DNA of 64,000 nt from DASRLE01 sp963825315 (GTDB lineage Bacteria > Verrucomicrobiota > Verrucomicrobiia > Limisphaerales > Palsa-1400): NCBI GenBank assembly GCA_963825315.1, contig CAWGST010000005.1, forward strand, positions 310,001-374,000, given 5' to 3'. Position numbers and translations under genes: made by a program. Under the pieces are notes generated by a model that worked only from the letters and a program-made list of their open reading frames with translations, did no database searches and was not told the DNA's origin. Shown here in pieces: positions 61,571 through 64,000 of this stretch. The first letter of the stretch is position 1, and each line of letters begins with the position of its first letter.

Positions 61571-62392
61571 TCAGGGTTTTTCTTCCTCGGCGATGTTCCG
61601 AATCCAGATGTTGCGGAATCGCACGGGGTCGCCGTTGTGGTTTTGCAAGTCAATGGGGCCGCGGGCCGGTGTCTCTTTTTTGTAATTGGCCAGAATCCTC
61701 CAGCCTGTCGGACCCAGAAACGCTTGCTTGTGATGCAAGAGAACCCCGTTCTGCATGACAGTGGCGCTGGCCGGCCTGATTAACTGGTGGTCGGCTCCAA
61801 AACGCGCGGCTTCGAAAATGATGTCGTAGGTTTGCCATTCGCCGGGCTTCTTGCAGGCGTTGACCAACGGGGGTGACTGGCCGTAAAGGCCGCCGCATTC
61901 GCCGTCAGCATACGTGGGATTGTCGTAACAATCCAGAACCTGCACCTCGTAAAGGCCTTGGAGAAATACTCCACTGTTGCCGCGACCCTGGCTGGCGCTG
62001 ACAACTTTGGCGGGTTCGGCCCATTCCAGATGCAATTGGAAGTCGCCGAAATCTTCTTTGGTATGAATATCGCCGGTATGCCGCACCACTTCCATATAAC
62101 CATCCTGGACCTTCCATTCGGGTTTGCCCTTGTCGCCCATCCAGTGGGACAGATCATGGCCGTCGAATAACACGATGGCATCCGACGGAGGCGGAGCGGC
62201 GTCGCTGAAGGTGGCGCCCGGCGTGACCACCGGCGGCGCCGGCCGCGAAGGATCATGCACATGCCACTTGCCTGAAGGGAGCATCGGCGTGTCGGTGAAG
62301 CCGTCGGGTTTATCGGCCGCCAAAGCTTGAGGAACGAACCCGGCAAGACTTGTGACGGTTAAGACTGTTATGCTGGCCAATTTTTTTCTCAT
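61571..62392 (-). CDS. Secreted 3-keto-disaccharide hydrolase-type protein (DUF1080)
   Basis: 273 residues from Met at 62392 (MRKKLASITVLTVTSLAGFV, signal cut near ALAA). DUF1080 marks: DAIVLFDGHDLSHWMGDKGK, WKVQDGYMEV, EDFGDFQLHLEWAEP, GNSGVFLQGLYEVQVLDCYD, PARGPIDLQNHNGDPVRFRN, IWIR. It is a jelly-roll fold. Family members hydrolyse 3-keto sugars or bind carbohydrates; they are greatly expanded in Verrucomicrobia and Planctomycetes. Confidence 0.92.
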   Translation of the reverse strand: MRKKLASITVLTVTSLAGFVPQALAADKPDGFTDTPMLPSGKWHVHDPSRPAPPVVTPGATFSDAAPPPSDAIVLFDGHDLSHWMGDKGKPEWKVQDGYMEVVRHTGDIHTKEDFGDFQLHLEWAEPAKVVSASQGRGNSGVFLQGLYEVQVLDCYDNPTYADGECGGLYGQSPPLVNACKKPGEWQTYDIIFEAARFGADHQLIRPASATVMQNGVLLHHKQAFLGPTGWRILANYKKETPARGPIDLQNHNGDPVRFRNIWIRNIAEEEKP

Positions 62393-62439
62393 GGGCGCAT
62401 TCTTCAATCATCGCAGGAAAATGCAATACTGGAATTGTT

Positions 62440-63387
62440 TCAGCGCAAGGCGGGCCGGGTATGGCCAATGCGCAAAAAGTCGTCGTAAGCGTGACGAATG
62501 CCCGTCTCCAAATCGATCCCCGGCTTCCAACCGAGGGCGAAAATTCGCGTGCTGTCCATCAGCTTGCGCGGCGTGCCGTCCGGTTTGGTTGTGTCCCAAA
62601 CAATTTCCCCGGCAAAGCCCGCGATGCGCCGCACCTGTTCGGCCAGGGCCTTGATCGTCAGGTCGGAGCCTGAACCAATGTTGATGATTTGTTCGTCGCT
62701 GTAACGGCGCATCAGAAAAACACAGGCTGCGGCCAAATCATCGGCATGGAGAAATTCCCGCAGCGGAGCGCCGCTGCCCCAACAAGTGACGGTTTTCGCG
62801 CCGGCGATTTTGCCTTCGTGGAATTTGCGAATGAGCGCCGGCAGGACGTGCGAGCCTTGCAGATCGTAGTTGTCGTTCGGCCCGTAGAGATTGGTCGGCA
62901 TGGCGCTGATGAAATCGCAGCCGTATTGGCGGCGGCAAGCCTGGCACAATTTAATCCCGGCGATTTTTGCCACGGCGTACCATTGATTGGTCGGTTCCAG
63001 CGGCCCGTTGAGCAAAGACTCCTCTTTTATCGGTTGCGGGGCCAGCTTGGGATAAACGCAGGAACTGCCCAGGAACAATAATTTTTTCACTCCCGCCAGC
63101 CTGGCATTGTGAATCAGGTTGTTTTGAATCTGGAGATTTTCAAAAAGGAAACTCGCGGGAAAACTGTCATTGGCCAGAATTCCGCCGACCCGGGCGGCGG
63201 CGACGAAGACATATTCGGGCCTTTCCGCGGCGAAGAACTTCGCCACGGCGGCCGCGTCGAGCAAGTCCAGTTCAGCGCGGGTTTTGCCGATGAGGCCGGC
63301 AAAGCCCTGGCGGCAAAGTTCGCGCCAAATGGCGCTGCCGACCATGCCGCGGTGGCCGGCGACGTAAATGCGCGCGTCCGATTTCAT
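62440..63387 (-). CDS. fcl: GDP-L-fucose synthase
   Basis: 315 residues. Short-chain dehydrogenase fold: NADP loop VAGHRGMVGSAIW, catalytic Ser in LGSSCVYPKLAPQPI, Tyr and Lys in WYAVAKIAGIKLCQ, and substrate loops PTNLYGPNDNYDLQGSHVLP and LREFLHADDLAAACVFL. It turns GDP-4-keto-6-deoxymannose into GDP-L-fucose for surface polysaccharide. The partner gmd is not in the window. It is 47 bases upstream of the DUF1080 gene on the same strand. Confidence 0.95.
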   Translation of the reverse strand: MKSDARIYVAGHRGMVGSAIWRELCRQGFAGLIGKTRAELDLLDAAAVAKFFAAERPEYVFVAAARVGGILANDSFPASFLFENLQIQNNLIHNARLAGVKKLLFLGSSCVYPKLAPQPIKEESLLNGPLEPTNQWYAVAKIAGIKLCQACRRQYGCDFISAMPTNLYGPNDNYDLQGSHVLPALIRKFHEGKIAGAKTVTCWGSGAPLREFLHADDLAAACVFLMRRYSDEQIINIGSGSDLTIKALAEQVRRIAGFAGEIVWDTTKPDGTPRKLMDSTRIFALGWKPGIDLETGIRHAYDDFLRIGHTRPALR

Positions 63388-63461
63388 TTCGGGACAGGGT
63401 GGAATCAGCTTTGCAAAAAGCCTAGCTAAAAAACCGCCCTTCTTTGTATGCTGGGGCCGCA

Positions 63462-64000
63462 GTGAATACCGTGGTTGAGATCAACGATTTGCGGGTGGAG
63501 TTTCCCGGCCGCGAATTGCGGGAGCGCCCCAAGCTGGCGGTGGATGGTTTGAACTTGCAAGTGCGCTCCGGCGAGGTCTTCGGTTTTCTCGGACCCAATG
63601 GCGCCGGCAAAACCACCACCATGAATGTGCTCCTGGGATTCGTCAATGCCACCAGCGGCGCCGCCTCCATTTTCGGAGTGGACGTCCGGCAGCCCATCGC
63701 CCGCCAACGCATCGGCTATCTTCCGGAGCTGACTTATTATTATAAATTCCTCAATACGGAGGAATTGCTGCGCTTTTACGCGCGCATCTTCCGCATCCCG
63801 CGCGGCGAACGGGAAAAGCGCATCGACTGCCGTCCTCAAACTGGTCGATCTGGAAGCGGCCCGCAAACGCCTGATCAAGACTTATTCCAAAGGCATGCAG
63901 CAGCGCGTCGGCCTGGCCCAGGCGCTGATCAATGATCCCGATCTGCTCATCCTGGACGAACCGACCAGCGGGCTGGACCCGTTGGGCCGGATGAAAGTGC
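63462..64000 (+). pseudogene. ABC transporter ATP-binding protein, frameshifted and cut by window edge
   Basis: GTG at 63462 is the likely start (VNTVVEINDLRVEFPGREL); TTG at 63444 and GTG at 63471 are alternatives. Walker A FLGPNGAGKTTTMNVLLG is intact. Near 63824-63832 the frame is lost: REKRID should continue as AVLKLVDLEAARKRLIKTYS in the next phase, followed by the signature SKGMQQRVGLAQAL and Walker B DLLILDEPTSGLDP at the window end. One extra base explains it. The sequence is that of an ABC-2-type exporter ATPase. A permease gene is expected beyond the window. Confidence 0.85.

Overview
The window looks like a chromosomal segment of a verrucomicrobial bacterium, probably of the Pedosphaera/Limisphaerales kind. 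This is inferred from gene content rather than from a marker gene. The signs are a prepilin-like protein with the GFTLIELLVVIAII start, secreted Ig-like and GloVer-repeat proteins with the verrucomicrobial C-terminal domain, a DUF1080 hydrolase, many secreted glycoside hydrolases, a rhamnose operon, and intergenic filler such as repeated GGATGGACAC and TTCAGCC units.

Layout. 1-9.8 kb: carbohydrate degradation and surface proteins (GH3 C-terminal part, a GH-like secreted protein, GH35 beta-galactosidase, a large Ig-like secreted protein, a frameshifted prepilin-like protein). 10.8-17.2 kb: a galactan locus in which two GH53 endo-galactanases flank a sensor kinase/NarL-type regulator pair. 17.2-19.5 kb: an outer-membrane PF13557-type protein and a TrpB2-type tryptophan synthase beta chain. 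20.7-23 kb: an NHL propeller carrying only the C-lobe of a protein kinase, and a PIN/antitoxin pair. 23.4-29.1 kb: a six-gene one-strand envelope cluster (GYF_2 proteins, Sel1 lipoprotein, glycine-zipper lipoprotein, YXWGXW/DUF6600-like protein). 30-35.4 kb: YcfL-like lipoprotein, UVR-motif protein, a frameshifted EgtD-like methyltransferase, a DHPS-like protein, a SirB1-like protein and a cardiolipin-synthase-like PLD. 35.6-49 kb: a mobile-element zone with two almost identical IS630 copies and one IS21 element, surrounding citramalate synthase, a VapBC-like pair and valyl-tRNA synthetase. 49-54.4 kb: rhaA-rhaT-rhaB and, divergently, citrate synthase. 54.4-59 kb: a DUF5615/DUF433 pair, a repeat-rich stretch, four unknown or weakly known genes and a tyrosine integrase that runs into a tRNA-Thr gene. 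59-64 kb: YfhO-like membrane protein, DUF1080 hydrolase, GDP-L-fucose synthase and the start of an ABC ATPase.

How it fits together. Much of the window serves plant or algal polysaccharide use: galactan (GH53 and GH35), beta-glucosides (GH3) and rhamnose (isomerase, proton symporter, kinase). The two-component pair next to the GH53 genes is a plausible galactan-responsive switch. Central metabolism is represented by gltA, cimA, trpB and valS.

The most unusual points are: a secreted GloVer-repeat gene broken by two separate insertion sequences whose original frame can be rebuilt exactly; a palindromic element inserted in frame inside valS; a toxin-antitoxin promoter whose operator covers the -10 box and which predicts an almost leaderless mRNA; a helical module shared by three neighbouring envelope proteins; and dispersed intergenic repeat families. 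Four genes carry apparent single-base frameshifts (prepilin, EgtD-like, istA, ABC ATPase). These could be true decay or assembly errors; the sequence alone cannot tell.
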